Both the position numbers and the translations under genes were made by a program. From Shewanella maritima (lineage in GTDB: Bacteria; Pseudomonadota; Gammaproteobacteria; Enterobacterales; Shewanellaceae), in the NCBI RefSeq assembly GCF_004295345.1, contig NZ_CP036200.1:1798001-1862000 (forward strand): a stretch of 64,000 nt of DNA, read 5' to 3'. Of the stretch, positions 1 to 10,081 are shown piece by piece. The notes beneath the pieces were generated by a model that was not told the origin of the DNA, searched no databases, and worked only from the letters and a program-made list of their open reading frames with translations. How positions within the stretch are numbered: the stretch's first letter is position 1; each line of letters begins with the position of its first letter.

Positions 1-733
1 ATGCCACAGCGTATGGATACACCACAAAAATCCACAGCAATAACAGCCCTAAAATAAGTACCAGATACTGCACCACGCTAACAAAGATTTCAGGCTCTAG
101 TGTCGCACCCAGCTTGAACATCAAGGCAAACACACCAATTGGCGCCAGATTCATTACCACGCTAATCAGGCGCATCATAATGATATTGGCCGTTTTAAAC
201 CCTTTTACTGCACCGCTAGCAGCTTCGCCAAGTGATTTGATCACACCACCAAGTAGCAGCGCCATAAAGATAACTTGCAGCATATTGCCTGAGGTAAAGG
301 CAGAGAATGGATTATTTGGCACAATATTGACGATCAGCGTCATCAGGTTTGGCAGCTCAGTGGCGGTAATTTCCACCCCGCCACTACTGCTCATATCAAC
401 ACCTTTACCCGGCTCAATCAGCATAGCCACAGTAAATGCAGCAGTGATCGCCACTAAAGTATTGATGATATAAAAGCTAAAGGTTTTACCGCCAAGGCGA
501 CCAAAGCTCTTTAAATCTTGAAGCTCACAGACGCCACAAACGATACTGACAAATACCAGTGGCACCACCAGCATCATGATCATATTAACGAACATCTTAC
601 CGATGCCGCTGGCAATATTGACTAAGGTTTCAGAAAAGAAGGCTATATCGTTAAGTGCAAATTGCACCAAACTTCCCAGCATAACGCCCAAAAACAAGCC
701 GATAAAAATTCGAGTCGATAACGCGTTTTTCAT
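1..733 (-). CDS. Dicarboxylate/amino acid:cation symporter, 3' end outside window
   Basis: This is the N-terminal 244 residues of a secondary transporter of the SDF (dicarboxylate/amino acid:cation symporter) family, which imports C4-dicarboxylates or acidic amino acids with Na+ or H+ across the inner membrane. The protein starts at an ATG at 733 (MKNALSTRIFIGLFLGVMLG) and has several strongly hydrophobic segments, for example around MIMMLVVPLVFVSIVCG and VVQYLVLILGLLLLWIFVV. The MLVVPLVFVSIV stretch followed by a region rich in small residues is typical of the family. The C-terminal half with the substrate-binding hairpins lies beyond base 1, so the substrate cannot be told. The gene stands alone, with about 900 bases without a gene upstream. 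Confidence 0.85.
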   Translation of the reverse strand, partial: MKNALSTRIFIGLFLGVMLGSLVQFALNDIAFFSETLVNIASGIGKMFVNMIMMLVVPLVFVSIVCGVCELQDLKSFGRLGGKTFSFYIINTLVAITAAFTVAMLIEPGKGVDMSSSGGVEITATELPNLMTLIVNIVPNNPFSAFTSGNMLQVIFMALLLGGVIKSLGEAASGAVKGFKTANIIMMRLISVVMNLAPIGVFALMFKLGATLEPEIFVSVVQYLVLILGLLLLWIFVVYPYAVA

Positions 734-1346
734 TGTTTTGGATTCCCCAAATACCGGCTTAAGCCAGCTTATTATGTTTGTGTCACTCAACCTTTACTCA
801 AAAATGCACCTGGCGCTTGTCCTAAGCTGCACTAATTCTGAGGAGCGTTAATCCATAACAGCATCGAGAGCAAAAGCGATGAATGACCAAGGATACTGAA
901 ACAAAGATTTTGATAATTCAATCGTTAATAACTGATTACTTGAAGCTGAAAGTGTAACCACAACCGTAAAAACCAATAAAACATTGATTTTATTAAAAAT
1001 TAAATCAAACCATTATGTTGTGCGATATTTTCATTAGATTTAGGCTCCACACGCAGCAGAAATATCTACCAACTACTAGTTAATCCAAAGATCAACCCAG
1101 CAAATTTTGAACAATGAGATAAAGCTGTTACAGCTGTGCTAGCAAGGAAGATATAGTTCGCACTATTAGAGTTACTCAGATGCAAACAAAGCGAGTCAGT
1201 GTTGTGAGAGAAACGTAAACACCCAGTTATTGCCAACAAGTTCTAGTCAATACTTCCAAGTAAATTACACCTTATGAAGAAGATGGATTTGCGCAACTTC
1301 TCTAAAGGAGGCTTAGTCTAACCAGCTAGAGATATAGCTTAGAGTT

Positions 1347-1430
1347 CAATGACATTTAAAGCCGTTGAAAACAGGGATGTTTTCGTCGAGCCCACAGGAT
1401 GTGCTTGCTGCGTGCTTTAAATGTCATTGC
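1347..1430. repeat. Palindromic intergenic element with 16-bp perfect arms
   Basis: The left arm CAATGACATTTAAAGC (1347-1362) is matched by the exact reverse complement at 1415-1430, with a 52-base centre that includes the echo ACAGGGATGT / ACAGGATGTG. No T-run follows on either strand, so it is not a simple terminator. I infer a dispersed palindromic repeat, but only one copy is visible in the window. Confidence 0.6.
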
Positions 1431-1530
1431 AACGTCAGCTAACTATTTTAGGTGTCAGATGTGAAGGACATTAGAATTTGTAGACAAACCCTGAACAAAT
1501 CCCCCAAACTGAAGTAGGTGGTTTAGAGGG

Positions 1531-1579
1531 AAAATTAAAAAGGCCGCACTCACTATCAGTGATAGCATGAGTGCGGCCT
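1531..1579 (-). terminator. Factor-independent terminator of the condensin operon
   Basis: A 12-bp perfect stem AGGCCGCACTCA (1541-1552) / TGAGTGCGGCCT (1568-1579) is followed, on the minus strand, by TTTTTAATTTT. It lies 76 bases beyond the last gene of the SMC operon. Confidence 0.9.
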
Positions 1580-1654
1580 AAGGTATGGCTTGATGTAAAT
1601 CTGGTAACAACTAATTCAGGGTCGACGTATAAAAAGTGCTTAGCTAACCCTTCT

Positions 1655-2875
1655 TTACGCTAACCAAAGCTCAACATCGTGAATGATGAAGTTGCCGTCA
1701 TAAACCGGATGCGGCTCGCCTTTGGCTTCGAGTTCAAAATATTGCTTGTGTTCGGCTGGCAGGCCTTCGTAACCACCAATCACCTGATAGATCCAGCTTT
1801 CGCTGTCCCAAGGTAATTGCTTGTCGTTTAAATACTCCAATGCTGACTGCGCCTTGCCTGAGTCAATGATCGAGCAGAAATACTCATCCACAGCCTGTTT
1901 CAATGGGTTATCTGGAATGGCGAAGTCCTCAGCGCCATCTAGCGAAATCGCCATATCGGTTTCACGCACTTTCACCGTAGACTCATCACGATTGATGGTC
2001 TTAATGCGCGACACCATATCCATCAGCTCTAATTCGTGCTGAGGGTTATGCACATCTACGTGAGCAGGAGCTAGCAGCGACTCGGCATAGTTAAACAGGG
2101 TAGGAACTTGCTTATGGGCGACATGATCGCTGACCTGGTAATCTGGGTGTAAATCGGTATGTAGCAACCAACCTTTAAGCAACTTAGTGCGGCCTTGAAT
2201 TTGCCTAAAGCGGCCAAGTAGCTCAAATAAACGCGCCTGCACCACACTGAGTTCTTGGGTACATTGGCTCAAGGTTTCTTGCAAGCTGGTGACTAGCAGG
2301 CGGCGTAAATCACGTACATCGCCAGCAATTTCAGCCAGTTCACTAAACTGGAACATCTCCAGGCCATTTAGCAGCTCAGTAACCTGACTTTGGGCTAACT
2401 CGTTTTCACGAATTTTGGCGCTAATGCTACCCACATAACCAAACTCGTTGTTAATCCGCCCCCAAAGGACACGAATCGAGTAACGCAGGCTATCAGTAAA
2501 GCTATAAACATGTTCGCTAAGGTCGGCAAGGTAGGCCTCACTGGCACTGTAATCACTATTAAAACGGGCTTCTTTATAGTGATTCGCCAGCGTCTTAATT
2601 GTGGCGAGCGATGAGCCGACATTAGAGTCAATTTGGCGGTTACGCTCATCACTTAACGCTTCTTCTAATACTGCTCTAACCGAGCGCTTTAGACGTAAAT
2701 CTTGGTCGGCCTCAGGGCGCCACAAAATGCCGCTTTTACGCAGTTTTTCAATGGTTTTCTCATCGTGCTGAGTTTCATTAACTGAGCCCGACAAATACAC
2801 ATCCATGACCACATCTGCATGACGGCCAAGCTGCCTAAGTAACTTGACCCCAGCAGCGTGCAAGTTGCTACTCAT
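1655..2875 (-). CDS. Kleisin-like (MukF/MksF-type) condensin subunit, third gene of operon
   Basis: This 406-aa soluble protein has no signal peptide. It is mostly helical by composition, with a long helical middle (about residues 90-240) and an acidic C-terminal part. I assign it as the MukF/MksF-like kleisin partner of the SMC ATPase two genes upstream, mainly from position, size and the small linking gene between them. Its ATG overlaps the stop of that gene in an ATGA, so translation is coupled and a complex is likely. MukF and MksF usually come first in their operons; here the gene is last, so the assignment is an inference. No JetD/MksG-type nuclease gene follows, unlike Wadjet systems. 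A strong terminator follows. Confidence 0.6.
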   Translation of the reverse strand: MSSNLHAAGVKLLRQLGRHADVVMDVYLSGSVNETQHDEKTIEKLRKSGILWRPEADQDLRLKRSVRAVLEEALSDERNRQIDSNVGSSLATIKTLANHYKEARFNSDYSASEAYLADLSEHVYSFTDSLRYSIRVLWGRINNEFGYVGSISAKIRENELAQSQVTELLNGLEMFQFSELAEIAGDVRDLRRLLVTSLQETLSQCTQELSVVQARLFELLGRFRQIQGRTKLLKGWLLHTDLHPDYQVSDHVAHKQVPTLFNYAESLLAPAHVDVHNPQHELELMDMVSRIKTINRDESTVKVRETDMAISLDGAEDFAIPDNPLKQAVDEYFCSIIDSGKAQSALEYLNDKQLPWDSESWIYQVIGGYEGLPAEHKQYFELEAKGEPHPVYDGNFIIHDVELWLA

Positions 2876-3537
2876 AGTAAGTCCCTTTGACTGGCAGTTT
2901 CGGCTTGCGCTTCAAGGTTTAAGCCTTCGGTTTCATCGATAAAGCGAATCACCTCATATAAGTAATCAATCTTACCCGTGGCTATGTATAACTGCTTTTC
3001 AGCGTTAGGTTTAGTTAAAAAACCAAGCTCTAATAGACGCTTGAATACCAGCTTTAGCTGACCATCACTTGAGCTTGAGCTTGAACCAAACAAACGGTAA
3101 CTGGCTAGCTTGGCGAGCTGCTCGCTAAATGCTGGGGTATCTTCAATTTGTGCTTGTAGATCGGTTAAGCGAATTGGCATGCCCTCACGTAGTGGCTCGT
3201 CTTGGCCATTGGCTTCTTGCACCAACACTAGCCACTCAACCAACGGGATCAACGCTGAGCAGATCTCTTTAAACTGGCTTGAAATTACCTGTCTTTCCGC
3301 ATCGCCAAGTTGCAGATAACCACAAAAGAACACATCGCCCTCGCCTGCGCTGCACACGGTGCGATTAATTTGATTCAGGTATTGCTCTACTCGCTCACGG
3401 GTTTGCGGGCTTTTTAGGGCACGCCAGCCATCTTCGTTAGTAACCTGACAAATAAACTCGCCTTTAAGCAGCTGTTCAATTAACACGCCTGTACCGACTA
3501 ATACGGAGTCTGATGACGTTGAGTTAAGTTGCGACAT
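2872..3537 (-). CDS. MukE/MksE-like condensin accessory subunit, second gene of operon
   Basis: This 221-aa soluble protein sits between the SMC ATPase and the 406-aa partner. Size and place fit the winged-helix MukE/MksE subunit that binds the kleisin. A region around residues 150-200 (LKLVFKRLLELGFLTKP) reads like a winged helix. Its start overlaps the SMC stop in TAATG (3535-3539) and its stop overlaps the next start in ATGA (2872-2875), so the three proteins are likely made together in fixed ratio. The name rests on context; I do not recognise the sequence itself with certainty. Confidence 0.55.
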   Translation of the reverse strand: MSQLNSTSSDSVLVGTGVLIEQLLKGEFICQVTNEDGWRALKSPQTRERVEQYLNQINRTVCSAGEGDVFFCGYLQLGDAERQVISSQFKEICSALIPLVEWLVLVQEANGQDEPLREGMPIRLTDLQAQIEDTPAFSEQLAKLASYRLFGSSSSSSDGQLKLVFKRLLELGFLTKPNAEKQLYIATGKIDYLYEVIRFIDETEGLNLEAQAETASQRDLL

Positions 3538-6500
3538 TATGCCATCTCCTCGTTAGTTGATTGTGGTTGCTTGGCTTGTTGATGGGCGGCTAAACGCTCT
3601 GCAAGCGGGTTAGATTTAGATTTCACCACCTGCAGTTTACGAGTTTGCTTATTAATAATGTAACGGTTGGCAAACAGGCTTAATACTTCTGACTCAGGGT
3701 TCGGGAAAGCGCCTAACACACTGATGTCATTGTTCTCACAGGCATCAAAAATCTTCTTCACGTTACCGTGGTGCAGCGTGCCTAGCTCATCGATTGGCCA
3801 GTGAATGGTAACATCGGCCTTGCCGCGCAGTAGGCGGGTAAAGGCGAGCAAGAACTTACATAAAATCAGGTAAGCCATACCATGACTCGATGATTCATTG
3901 AGCTGGCGGTCGGTGCGAATAACTAAGTCGCTATTGCCCTCTTTAAGGCGCAGCTCAATTTCTAACAGCTTAGCAATGCCACCTGTTAGCGCGGCGCGGC
4001 CGATAATCTCCAATGCCCGGCGCATGCTATTGGTGTAGTTCTCATCTGGCAACGCGCTAAAGCTGTCGGCTTTCCAGGCCTGGAAGGCTTTGACAAAAAC
4101 TTCTAGCTCAGGCCAGAACTCTAACTCACTGATGCGCGAGCGAATTTTAACTGCAGATTCGGACACGCCATCAAGGAATAACTCTTCGCCCACTTCACGG
4201 GTAATACGTGCGCTTTGGCTGGCAATGCGGCGGTCAATATCAGCAAGTACGTCGTAGAATGCGGTTAAGTCGACGCCGAAAATGCGCCCTTGCTCTTTAA
4301 TCGCCATAATCGACTGCGGCACCATCACGTTGAGCAATTGGTCAAGCTGCGGCACTAGCTTGCGATAATCTAAGATGCGAATGCCTTTGTCATTGGTAAA
4401 GCTCGACTCTTCGCGGGCTCGTTCCCAAAACTCTGCCAAGCTCGAACCAGACTTGCTGGCAATCACGCTGTCAAAGTGCTCAACGTATTGCTTGACTGAG
4501 CCAAGTAGATAGTCTCGTTTGAGGAGTAAATCTTCACCTTGACGCAAGCGCTCACCAATACCGCCACTGGCTTGCTCATCTGCTTTTGGTAGCTTCAGCT
4601 CGGCCAGTTTACGCATCACTGCACGTAACTTAGTGAGGTTTTCAGAGGCTTCAATTTGCGCGGCATCGCACAACTTACGGGCGGCTTCTAACTCATTGCG
4701 ACGAGTTTTAACTTCTGTAGTTTTTTGCTTTAACTGCTGGTCAAGCTCAAGGGCTGCGCGTTTAACCTCGGCAAGTTGTGTTTGCAAGGTTGGCTTACGC
4801 TGCAGCCAAGTGTGTTGATACCAGTCATCATAACGCAGCACTTCACTGCGGCGCTGCTCAGCATGACTAATCTTGCCCTCAAGCTCACGAATTTGCTGCT
4901 TAAGCGCGATAATCTTATCTTCATCAACCCCGCGAGATTTAAGCTCGTCCTTATACCAGGTTTCACAAGCCTTTTGCTCTTGCTTGGCGTGTTGGCGGCG
5001 CTGGTCAATATTGGCTTTGATTTGCCCTAATTGATTATCAATGGCGCCAATCACTTCTTGCCAGTAGGCGTTTTTCTCCATCTTGGCTTCAAGGGCTTGC
5101 TCTTGCTGCTCTTCAAGCCAGTTTTGATGCTGATTAACTAATTGCTTTAACTCGTTATCGATGCGCGTTAAGCCTTTGCTGGCCTGAGTTTTACGTTCGG
5201 CAAGGGCGGCATTAATCGCTTGCTGCTCATTGCGCTTTTCTTCAAATAAGCGGCGCACATCTTCGCGGCTATTCTTATACGCAGTGCGGGCAAAAGTCAG
5301 CTCGCGAACAATCTTATCAAGCGCATCATTCATGCTAATAAGTTGCTGCTCAGCCTCAGCTTTGGCTTCTTGTGCGGTCTTGAGTACATCTTGCGCTTTA
5401 TCAAGGGCGATACGCAGATCTTGCTCAGACTGGGCATAATCAGGCAGGTCGATAGCGGCTAAATCTAGGTTAACGCCAAACAGCGAGCTTGCATCAGCTG
5501 CTTGCTCACTCGCGGCTAAGCTTGGGTGTAAGTCGCTGCGGTGCAGTAGCTCAGGGGCAATCACTTTACCGAAGGTTTGCTCCCAGCCATCGGCCTCTTT
5601 ACGCAAAAACTCAAGTAGGGTGTGCGATTGTGGGAACAGCATATGTTCCAACTCTTCTTTGGCTTGCTCGGCTTCATTTACGCGAATGCCGGTTAAGCGC
5701 AGCGCTTCATTAGCCTGCTCGCGAAGACGTCTTTGTTTGGCTTCTTCTTTGGTCAGGCGCTCTACTTGAGCGTTACACGCCTCTTGCTCATCATCGGCAT
5801 TGGCAATACGCTCATCGAAAATGGCTAAACGGGTTTTCTCATCTTCTGTGTAGGTGACACTATTCACCTGATGATTAAGCTCAACGCGCTGCAGTTTAAG
5901 TTGATGTTGCTGCTCAGTAAACTTAGCTTTACCTGCATCGGTTTGCTCACGCCATTGCTGCTCTAATTTGGCTAAATCATCGCTAGCTAGCTCGCGCTGC
6001 TCATCACGCTTTTCACGCTGAGCGTCTTGTTCTTTGTGCAGTTTATCTAGCTCGCGCGCTAACTGCTCACCAATTTTGCTGCGACGGGCATTGTATGCAG
6101 CTTCAATATCCTGGTGTTTCTCGGTTTGTAGTTTGTGACGCTCTTGCAAGCTTTCAACATCACTGCGCCAACTTGGCAGACTGTCTAAATCCGCTTTTGC
6201 TTGCTCAATATCGGCATCTAAAAAGGCTGCGTGTTTGTCTTCAATGGCATCAAGTTCTTGCTCATAGCTTTGCACAGCGCCGTTAGCGGCTGAAATTTCC
6301 TGATTTAACTCATCACGGATTTCTTTCCATTCGCTATCAAGATCAGCAAGTTGGCTGTTGATGGCTTTAGCTTCGGCTTGGTTATCTTCCTGTCGCTTAG
6401 CTTCAATGGTTTCATCCGCTTTATAACCTTCGGACAAGCTAGCAAGACGCAGCTCGGCGCTAAGCAGTTGGTCAAACTCTAGCGATAGCTTTTCATACTC

Positions 6501-7247
6501 TGGGCGAATTTGCTCAAATCCTTGCACTAATTGGCTTTCACGGATCCAGGCCTCAACTTTTTGCGGATTTATACGTGACGCAGGCGGGTTCACACCATCT
6601 TCTTCCAAAATGGCGGCAATCATGGATTTTACGGTTTCCATCTTGCCTTCTTTTGAGTGCACCGCTTTTGCCAGTTTTTCAATGTGTCTTAGGCTATGCT
6701 CGGCTTCGCACAAAGAGAACTGGCGAGCATAACCGCGTAGTTCGCTGCGATTACCACCAGTAGATAGTAAGCTGCGATCATTTTGGATGATCGCTCTAAA
6801 CTCACGAGTATTCAAAAGGTTAGTATGAGGGATTTTTTTGCGGCGCATGTCACGACCAAGATCGGCCATCGAATGACACACTATAGTGTCGCCATTACGG
6901 CTTTTGATGTAATCGTCTAGCTCAAAGCCCTGGGCGATAAAACGATAGTTAACCCCTTTACCATCACCAGCTGATGACAATACCGCTTGGTACAGCAAAC
7001 CATCCTGCTTTTGATACTCATAAATGATGTAGCTTGAGTCGTGAGGTAGATACCAACGCTCGAAACTGTCGCGGGTTGATGGCACAACGCGACTTGGATA
7101 TTCACCATAAAATACTGGCACCAGGCGTTGCAACGTGGTTTTACCCGAAGCGTTAGTACCACAAATATTGGTGTGACCGTCAAGGGCGAGTTCAACAACA
7201 CCCGGCAGGTGGGTGTTAATTAGAATAATTCGTTTCAAGCTTGGCAT
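3537..7247 (-). CDS. MukB/MksB-like SMC ATPase, first gene of condensin operon
   Basis: This 1236-aa protein has SMC architecture. An N-terminal ATPase half carries Walker A GTNASGKTT at residues 30-38. It is followed by very long Glu/Gln/Lys/Arg-rich coiled coils (about 265-1030) with a less charged region near 550-640 that may be the hinge. The C-terminal half has a signature-like SSSHGMAYLILCKFL and Walker B TIHWPIDELG with the Asp-Glu pair near 1153. SMC condensins of this kind compact or police DNA in the nucleoid. I start it at the ATG at 7247, because AAGGA lies five bases upstream; a TTG at 7262 would add five residues. Operon order SMC, small subunit, kleisin-like is the reverse of mukFEB and mksFEB. 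The chromosomal mukBEF is presumably elsewhere, making this a second SMC system. Confidence 0.8.
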   Translation of the reverse strand: MPSLKRIILINTHLPGVVELALDGHTNICGTNASGKTTLQRLVPVFYGEYPSRVVPSTRDSFERWYLPHDSSYIIYEYQKQDGLLYQAVLSSAGDGKGVNYRFIAQGFELDDYIKSRNGDTIVCHSMADLGRDMRRKKIPHTNLLNTREFRAIIQNDRSLLSTGGNRSELRGYARQFSLCEAEHSLRHIEKLAKAVHSKEGKMETVKSMIAAILEEDGVNPPASRINPQKVEAWIRESQLVQGFEQIRPEYEKLSLEFDQLLSAELRLASLSEGYKADETIEAKRQEDNQAEAKAINSQLADLDSEWKEIRDELNQEISAANGAVQSYEQELDAIEDKHAAFLDADIEQAKADLDSLPSWRSDVESLQERHKLQTEKHQDIEAAYNARRSKIGEQLARELDKLHKEQDAQREKRDEQRELASDDLAKLEQQWREQTDAGKAKFTEQQHQLKLQRVELNHQVNSVTYTEDEKTRLAIFDERIANADDEQEACNAQVERLTKEEAKQRRLREQANEALRLTGIRVNEAEQAKEELEHMLFPQSHTLLEFLRKEADGWEQTFGKVIAPELLHRSDLHPSLAASEQAADASSLFGVNLDLAAIDLPDYAQSEQDLRIALDKAQDVLKTAQEAKAEAEQQLISMNDALDKIVRELTFARTAYKNSREDVRRLFEEKRNEQQAINAALAERKTQASKGLTRIDNELKQLVNQHQNWLEEQQEQALEAKMEKNAYWQEVIGAIDNQLGQIKANIDQRRQHAKQEQKACETWYKDELKSRGVDEDKIIALKQQIRELEGKISHAEQRRSEVLRYDDWYQHTWLQRKPTLQTQLAEVKRAALELDQQLKQKTTEVKTRRNELEAARKLCDAAQIEASENLTKLRAVMRKLAELKLPKADEQASGGIGERLRQGEDLLLKRDYLLGSVKQYVEHFDSVIASKSGSSLAEFWERAREESSFTNDKGIRILDYRKLVPQLDQLLNVMVPQSIMAIKEQGRIFGVDLTAFYDVLADIDRRIASQSARITREVGEELFLDGVSESAVKIRSRISELEFWPELEVFVKAFQAWKADSFSALPDENYTNSMRRALEIIGRAALTGGIAKLLEIELRLKEGNSDLVIRTDRQLNESSSHGMAYLILCKFLLAFTRLLRGKADVTIHWPIDELGTLHHGNVKKIFDACENNDISVLGAFPNPESEVLSLFANRYIINKQTRKLQVVKSKSNPLAERLAAHQQAKQPQSTNEEMA

Positions 7248-7580
7248 GAGAGTCCTTTGCAAACAGAGCTTATACCAATCAGCACAAGTATATGGGCATT
7301 GTTATTTATCCCGATCGGTATTAATGCGCGTGTAAACCGCGTTTAGATTGGCATTAAGTTAAATCAAACCACTTGGGTTCGCAATTAGTTGCGCGATGAT
7401 ACGCTAGTTTGCTCACGAATAATGGACAACAAAGCAGCAGTTGGTGAGTTGCGAGGAATCAAGCCTCAATCTTGGGCTACAAACTTTCTTGGTTGATGAG
7501 TGCAAAAACAGAAAAGCTGACACACTCACGTGCATCAGCCTTTTGGATTTATTTGCAATTATTGGGGCAGCTTATAGCAT
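7248..7580. other. Intergenic region upstream of the condensin operon
   Basis: No gene is seen. The part near 7250-7450 should carry the condensin operon promoter; I see no clear operator. The end near 7503-7544 holds the ahpF terminator. Confidence 0.5.
7503..7544 (-). terminator. Terminator after ahpF
   Basis: On the minus strand the hairpin GCTGA...TCAGC, extended by an inner CAC/GTG and outer A/T pairs, is followed by TTTTCTGTTTTTG. It begins about 36 bases after the ahpF stop. Confidence 0.7.
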
Positions 7581-9146
7581 TTATGCTGCAACTTCTTCGA
7601 CCGTCTCACCTTGACGAATAAGATAATCAAATGCACCAAGTGATGCGGTTGCGCCGCTGCCCATGGCAATAATAATTTGCTTGTATGGACTGTTGGTCAT
7701 ATCACCAGCGGCAAATACACCCGGAATAGATGTTTGACCGCGAGCATCGACAATCACTTCACCGCGTTCTGTCATTTCAACTACGCCGCGCAGCCACTCA
7801 GTGTTTGGCACTAAACCGATTTGCACAAACACACCTGCAAGCTCAACATGATGACTCTGCTCTGTTGCCCGGTCTGTGTACTGCAAGCCAGTCACTCGCT
7901 TACCATCACCTAGCACTTCTGTGGTCATCGCCTGAGTAATGATGGTGATATTACCCATAGAGTTTGCTTTGCGTTGTAGTACTTCATCAGCACGCAGCTT
8001 GCTATCAAATTCAAGAACGGTAACGTGCTCAACAATGTTGGCTAGATCGATTGCTGCTTCAATACCTGAGTTACCGCCGCCAATCACAGCTACGCGCTTA
8101 CCTTTAAATAATGGGCCATCACAGTGCGGGCAATAAGCTACACCTTTGCCGCGATATTCTTGCTCACCAGGTACGTTCATTTCGCGCCAGCGAGCACCAG
8201 TTGCCAAAATCACAGATTGACTCTTAAGCTCTGCGCCGTTTTCAAGCCCTAGTTTGATCTTGCCATCTTGAGTAAGCTCAATCGCGCGCTGGTTTTCCAT
8301 GATATCAACATCATAGTCGCGCACATGGCTTTCAAGGTTTGCCACCAACTTAGGGCCTTCGGTTTTTGATACAGAGATAAAGTTTTCAATACCTACAGTC
8401 TCGGCTACCTGACCGCCAAATTTGTCAGCAACGACACCGGTATTTAAGCCTTTACGTGCAGCGTAAATCGCTGCTGCGGCACCAGCTGGGCCGCCACCAA
8501 CAACCAATACATCAAAATCATCTTTTTGATTAAGCGCCTCAGCTTGGCGAGCACCGGCATTAACATCAATCTTATTGAGAATTTCAGCAACGCTAATCGC
8601 GCCCACAGAGAAAGGCTCACCATTTAAGAATACAGACGGTACTGACAAGATATCGCGCTGTTCGACTTCCTCTTGGAATAACGCACCGTCAATCATCACA
8701 TTGGTGATGTTGGGGTTTATCGCCGCCATCATGTTTAACGCCTGAACGACCTCAGGGCAAGTTTGGCAGCTTAGCGACACGTAAGTTTCAAATTGGTATT
8801 TACCCGGCAGCGCTTTAATTTGCGCAATCACGTCATCAGCGAGTTTGATGTCGTGACCGCCCGTATGCAGCAGCGCTAAAACCAGTGAGGTAAATTCATG
8901 CCCCATTGGCAAGCCGGCAAAGGTAATATTGGTTTGAGTTTGTTGACTTTGAATACTCATGCTTGGTGAGCGCTTACCTTGCTCATTACGCACACTCACT
9001 AACTCGTGCACATCAACAATATCTTGTGCAAGTGAAGCAAGCTCTGCAGATTTGTTGCTGTCGTCAGTTGATAGCACCAACTCAACTGGGCGCTTTAAGT
9101 GTTGCATGTATGACTTCAGTTGGTTTTTTACGTTGGCATCAAGCAT
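7581..9146 (-). CDS. ahpF: Alkyl hydroperoxide reductase subunit F
   Basis: AhpF is the NADH-dependent flavoprotein that re-reduces AhpC in the cytoplasm. The 521-aa length is normal. The N-terminal double thioredoxin-fold domain has its redox pair CQTC at residues 127-130. FAD binding is shown by [19 protein letters not shown] near 215-233, the second redox pair is CPHC at 339-342, and the NADH-binding glycine motif [12 protein letters not shown] follows. A late ATAAGDMT-type motif ([13 protein letters not shown]) completes the pyridine nucleotide-disulfide reductase fold. It lies downstream of ahpC on the same strand with a 205-base gap holding two hairpins, which probably lower ahpF expression relative to ahpC. 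Confidence 0.97.
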   Translation of the reverse strand: MLDANVKNQLKSYMQHLKRPVELVLSTDDSNKSAELASLAQDIVDVHELVSVRNEQGKRSPSMSIQSQQTQTNITFAGLPMGHEFTSLVLALLHTGGHDIKLADDVIAQIKALPGKYQFETYVSLSCQTCPEVVQALNMMAAINPNITNVMIDGALFQEEVEQRDILSVPSVFLNGEPFSVGAISVAEILNKIDVNAGARQAEALNQKDDFDVLVVGGGPAGAAAAIYAARKGLNTGVVADKFGGQVAETVGIENFISVSKTEGPKLVANLESHVRDYDVDIMENQRAIELTQDGKIKLGLENGAELKSQSVILATGARWREMNVPGEQEYRGKGVAYCPHCDGPLFKGKRVAVIGGGNSGIEAAIDLANIVEHVTVLEFDSKLRADEVLQRKANSMGNITIITQAMTTEVLGDGKRVTGLQYTDRATEQSHHVELAGVFVQIGLVPNTEWLRGVVEMTERGEVIVDARGQTSIPGVFAAGDMTNSPYKQIIIAMGSGATASLGAFDYLIRQGETVEEVAA

Positions 9147-9302
9147 AACGACTCCTTACAAAGCATAAGTCTGTAATAAAAAATAAGTTTGGGGTGCCAG
9201 CTGCCGGGTGATGAAGTCGACAACCAGCTGGAGAGAAGATGAATTTTATAGTGAGGGTAAGCAGCCCTCACTGATTGCAAACTGAGTAGATTTGCAATTT
9301 TC

Positions 9303-9351
9303 GCCGGCTAGTCCTTTAGCCGACAGGGTTAGTCTGAATAGAGACTAAGAG
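9303..9351 (-). terminator. Tandem hairpins between ahpC and ahpF
   Basis: Two stems lie directly after the ahpC stop on the minus strand: TTAGTC/GACTAA (9329-9348) and CGGCTA/TAGCCG (9305-9322), the second followed by GCGAAAATT. The U-tract is weak, so partial termination or a processing/stability structure is more likely than full termination. This fits the excess of AhpC over AhpF known in related bacteria. Confidence 0.55.
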
Positions 9352-9921
9352 TTAGATTTTACCAACTAGGTCGATAGATGGAGCTAGTGTTTCTTCACCT
9401 GGCTGCCATTTAGCTGGGCAAACTTCACCGTCGTGGTTAGCAACGTATTGTGCAGCTTGAATTTTACGAACTAGTTCTGAAGCGCTACGGCCAATACCTA
9501 GGTCATGGATTTCAGCAACTTTAACTTCACCTTCAGGGTTCATGACGAAAGTACCGCGTAGTGCAAGACCGTCTTCTTCAATCATCACGCCGAAGTTGCG
9601 AGTGATTTGGCCAGTTGGGTCACCGATCATTGGGTAGTTGATTTTACCGATAGTGTCAGAGCTTGCGTGCCATGCTTTGTGAGTGAAGTGAGTGTCAGTA
9701 GATACTGAGTAAACTTCAACGCCCATTTCTTGAAGCTGTGCGTAATGGTCAGCCATGTCACCTAACTCAGTTGGACATACGAATGTGAAGTCCGCTGGGT
9801 AGAAGAATACAACAGACCACTTACCTAGTAGGTCTTGCTCAGTGACTTCAACAAACTCACCGTTGTGGAATGCAGTTGCTTTGAATGGCTTGATAGTGCT
9901 GTTGATGATTGATTGTGTCAT
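9352..9921 (-). CDS. ahpC: Alkyl hydroperoxide reductase subunit C (2-Cys peroxiredoxin)
   Basis: AhpC reduces H2O2 and organic peroxides and is recycled by AhpF. The 189-aa protein shows the peroxidatic cysteine in FVCPTEL (Cys49) and the resolving cysteine in EVCPAKW (Cys168). I start it at the ATG at 9921 ([15 protein letters not shown]), which matches the family N-terminus and has GGAG six bases upstream; an upstream in-frame start at 9963 would add 14 unlikely residues. A peroxide-responsive OxyR site would be expected upstream; only a weak ATAG/CTAT spacing is visible near 10035-10075, so I do not call it. The 299 bases upstream hold two hairpins, listed separately. Confidence 0.97.
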   Translation of the reverse strand: MTQSIINSTIKPFKATAFHNGEFVEVTEQDLLGKWSVVFFYPADFTFVCPTELGDMADHYAQLQEMGVEVYSVSTDTHFTHKAWHASSDTIGKINYPMIGDPTGQITRNFGVMIEEDGLALRGTFVMNPEGEVKVAEIHDLGIGRSASELVRKIQAAQYVANHDGEVCPAKWQPGEETLAPSIDLVGKI

Positions 9922-10081
9922 GTTTAACTCCATTAAGTTGGCAATTTTTAAACTTGCTGGCATACAAGTTAATTAAGTACTGCGGCGTGGCTCATTAAAA
10001 AGTAATTTGCTTGCCGTGTTTCGATGGAGATAAGAATAGCGAGGGTTGATGATTATGTATAACGGACAAAATCTATCATCG

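Larger units (their letters stand above)
734..1654. other. Intergenic stretch with a palindrome and a terminator
   Basis: No protein gene is supported here. The stretch separates the start of the symporter (leftward) from the end of the condensin operon (leftward). It holds a long inverted repeat at 1347-1430 and a factor-independent terminator at 1531-1579, both listed separately. The rest is AT-rich, and the symporter promoter should lie near 740-1000; I could not pick a convincing -35/-10 pair by eye. Confidence 0.6.

Noticed and set aside
1655..7247. Wadjet (JetABCD) anti-plasmid system
   Set aside because: No JetD-type TOPRIM nuclease gene and the gene order differs, so only a condensin-like complex is claimed.
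10030..10080. OxyR-binding site upstream of ahpC
   Set aside because: ATAG and CTAT elements are present but do not keep the 11-base spacing over four half-sites.
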